From contig NZ_JADQWB010000012.1 of assembly GCF_015704895.1 (NCBI RefSeq), positions 1 to 64,000 of the forward strand: DNA of 64,000 bases. The letters run 5' to 3'. The stretch comes from Agrobacterium leguminum (GTDB taxonomy: Bacteria; Pseudomonadota; Alphaproteobacteria; Rhizobiales; Rhizobiaceae). Shown in pieces: positions 63,221 through 64,000 of this stretch. The notes beneath the pieces were generated by a model. It was not told where the DNA came from and did no database searches. It worked only from the letters and a program-made list of their open reading frames with translations. A program made the translations under genes and the position numbers. Numbering within the stretch: position 1 is the stretch's first letter; the number at the start of each line of letters is the position of its first letter.

Positions 63221-64000
63221 GAAAATCCAGCATGCTGAAAGCGGTTCTTGCCGCCTCCGCCCTGTTCGTCTCCCCCTTGTTCGTTTCTGGCGCCGTTTTT
63301 GCGCAGGACAAGCCCGCTTACGAGACCGGCATGATCCCCGCCGGACACATCATGGTGCCGGACGGCGATATCCTCGCCAGCGTCTTCCTGATTTCCGATG
63401 CGGACGGATGGACGGCCGCCGATGAGACCCGCGCCAAGACGCTGGTGGAAAAGGGCGCTGCCGTGGTCGGCATCGACTTCAAGGAATATCTGAAGGCGCT
63501 CGAGGCCGATGATGACGAGTGCATCTATATGATCTCGGACATCGAGTCGCTCTCGCAGCAGATTCAGCGCACCGCCGGCACGAGCAGCTATCGCCAGCCC
63601 ATCCTCACCGGCATCGGCAAGGGCGGAACGCTGGCGCTGGCGATGATTGCGCAGAGCCCCGTCTCTACCGTCCGGGAAGCCATTGCCGTCGACCCCAAGG
63701 CCGGCCTGCCGCTTGAGAAAATCCTCTGCACCCCCGCCACCAAGGACAAGGCGGATGGCGAAACGGTCTATGGCCTGACCGACGGCCCGCTGCCTGCCCC
63801 CGTCAGCGTGCTGTTCACGCCTGCCGCGGATCAGAAGGGCCGCGACCACGTCAATGCGCTCGTCAAGCTGCATCCCGATATCGACGTGACGGATGTGGAT
63901 GACAAGGCGGACGAGGTTCTGACCCAGACCCTGTCCGACCAGATCGACGCCGCAGGCGACACCGACAGCCCGCTCGGCCTGCCGATCAAGGTTCTGGAAA
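63217..64000 (+). CDS. acvB: Virulence protein AcvB, N-terminal part (runs past the window end)
   Basis: This is the first 261 codons of a VirJ-like periplasmic protein. A signal peptide (MRKSSMLKAVLAASALFVSPLFVSGAVFAQ) is followed by a domain with ILASVFLISDADGW, GAAVVGIDFKEYLKAL and PILTGIGKGGTLALAMIAQSP. AcvB has two alpha/beta-hydrolase-like domains; the first is degenerate (GIGKGG in place of a serine elbow), and the active one lies beyond the window. It is co-translated with lpiA (ATGA overlap). In A. tumefaciens AcvB is needed for T-DNA transfer and controls lysyl-PG levels. Confidence 0.93.
   Translation, partial: MRKSSMLKAVLAASALFVSPLFVSGAVFAQDKPAYETGMIPAGHIMVPDGDILASVFLISDADGWTAADETRAKTLVEKGAAVVGIDFKEYLKALEADDDECIYMISDIESLSQQIQRTAGTSSYRQPILTGIGKGGTLALAMIAQSPVSTVREAIAVDPKAGLPLEKILCTPATKDKADGETVYGLTDGPLPAPVSVLFTPAADQKGRDHVNALVKLHPDIDVTDVDDKADEVLTQTLSDQIDAAGDTDSPLGLPIKVLE

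Overview
The window looks like a piece of the chromosome of an Agrobacterium (A. tumefaciens/fabrum group). Coding is dense and GC-rich, and the intergenic spaces carry rhizobial-type palindromic repeats. A Dps gene lies mid-window and an lpiA-acvB pair ends it. acvB is a chromosomal virulence gene known from A. tumefaciens. From memory, dps and lpiA/acvB of strain C58 are Atu2477 and Atu2521/2522, which fits a continuous stretch of the circular chromosome, but I could not check this. There is no phage, transposase, CRISPR array or obvious island.

Layout. 1-1017: end of purU, then a toxin-antitoxin pair of the HI1419/HI1420 type. 1030-7661: TctDE-like two-component system, an orphan periplasmic binding protein, and a tctCBA tricarboxylate transporter. 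7789-12826: a small lipoprotein, a siderophore ABC importer with candidate Irr and RirA sites, and Dps. 12906-18900: a small protein gene, tRNA-Gly, an aldo/keto reductase, an MFS exporter divergent from a LysR gene with three 30-bp iterons between them, a second LysR, and a hydrolase-fold protein lacking its catalytic serine. 18957-23473: RND efflux adaptor and pump. 23764-30511: cardiolipin synthase with an EEP-family partner, pyridoxal kinase, carbonic anhydrase, lytic transglycosylase and asd. 31020-36140: an MHS-type MFS symporter with a large extra domain, and pntAB. 36313-40516: complete rutABCDEF pyrimidine-nitrogen operon. 40978-41589: heme oxygenase. 41896-50898: a DapA-like aldolase, GntR regulator, CUT1 sugar-type ABC importer, PfkB kinase, DmpA-type aminopeptidase and D-amino-acid aminotransferase, all on the + strand. 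50906-59995: LysR, D-aminopeptidase, dipeptide ABC importer and membrane dipeptidase. 60051-64000: small membrane protein, lpiA and the start of acvB.

The most interesting functional grouping is 48953-59995. A DmpA-type aminopeptidase, a D-amino-acid aminotransferase, a D-aminopeptidase, a Dpp/Ddp-type peptide importer and an M19 dipeptidase together suggest import and breakdown of D-amino-acid peptides, for example from peptidoglycan turnover. Iron is a second theme (siderophore uptake, Dps, heme oxygenase), and envelope function a third (RND pump, cardiolipin synthase, lytic transglycosylase, LpiA/AcvB). At least four families of palindromic intergenic repeats are present, several of them with perfect arms of about 30 bp.
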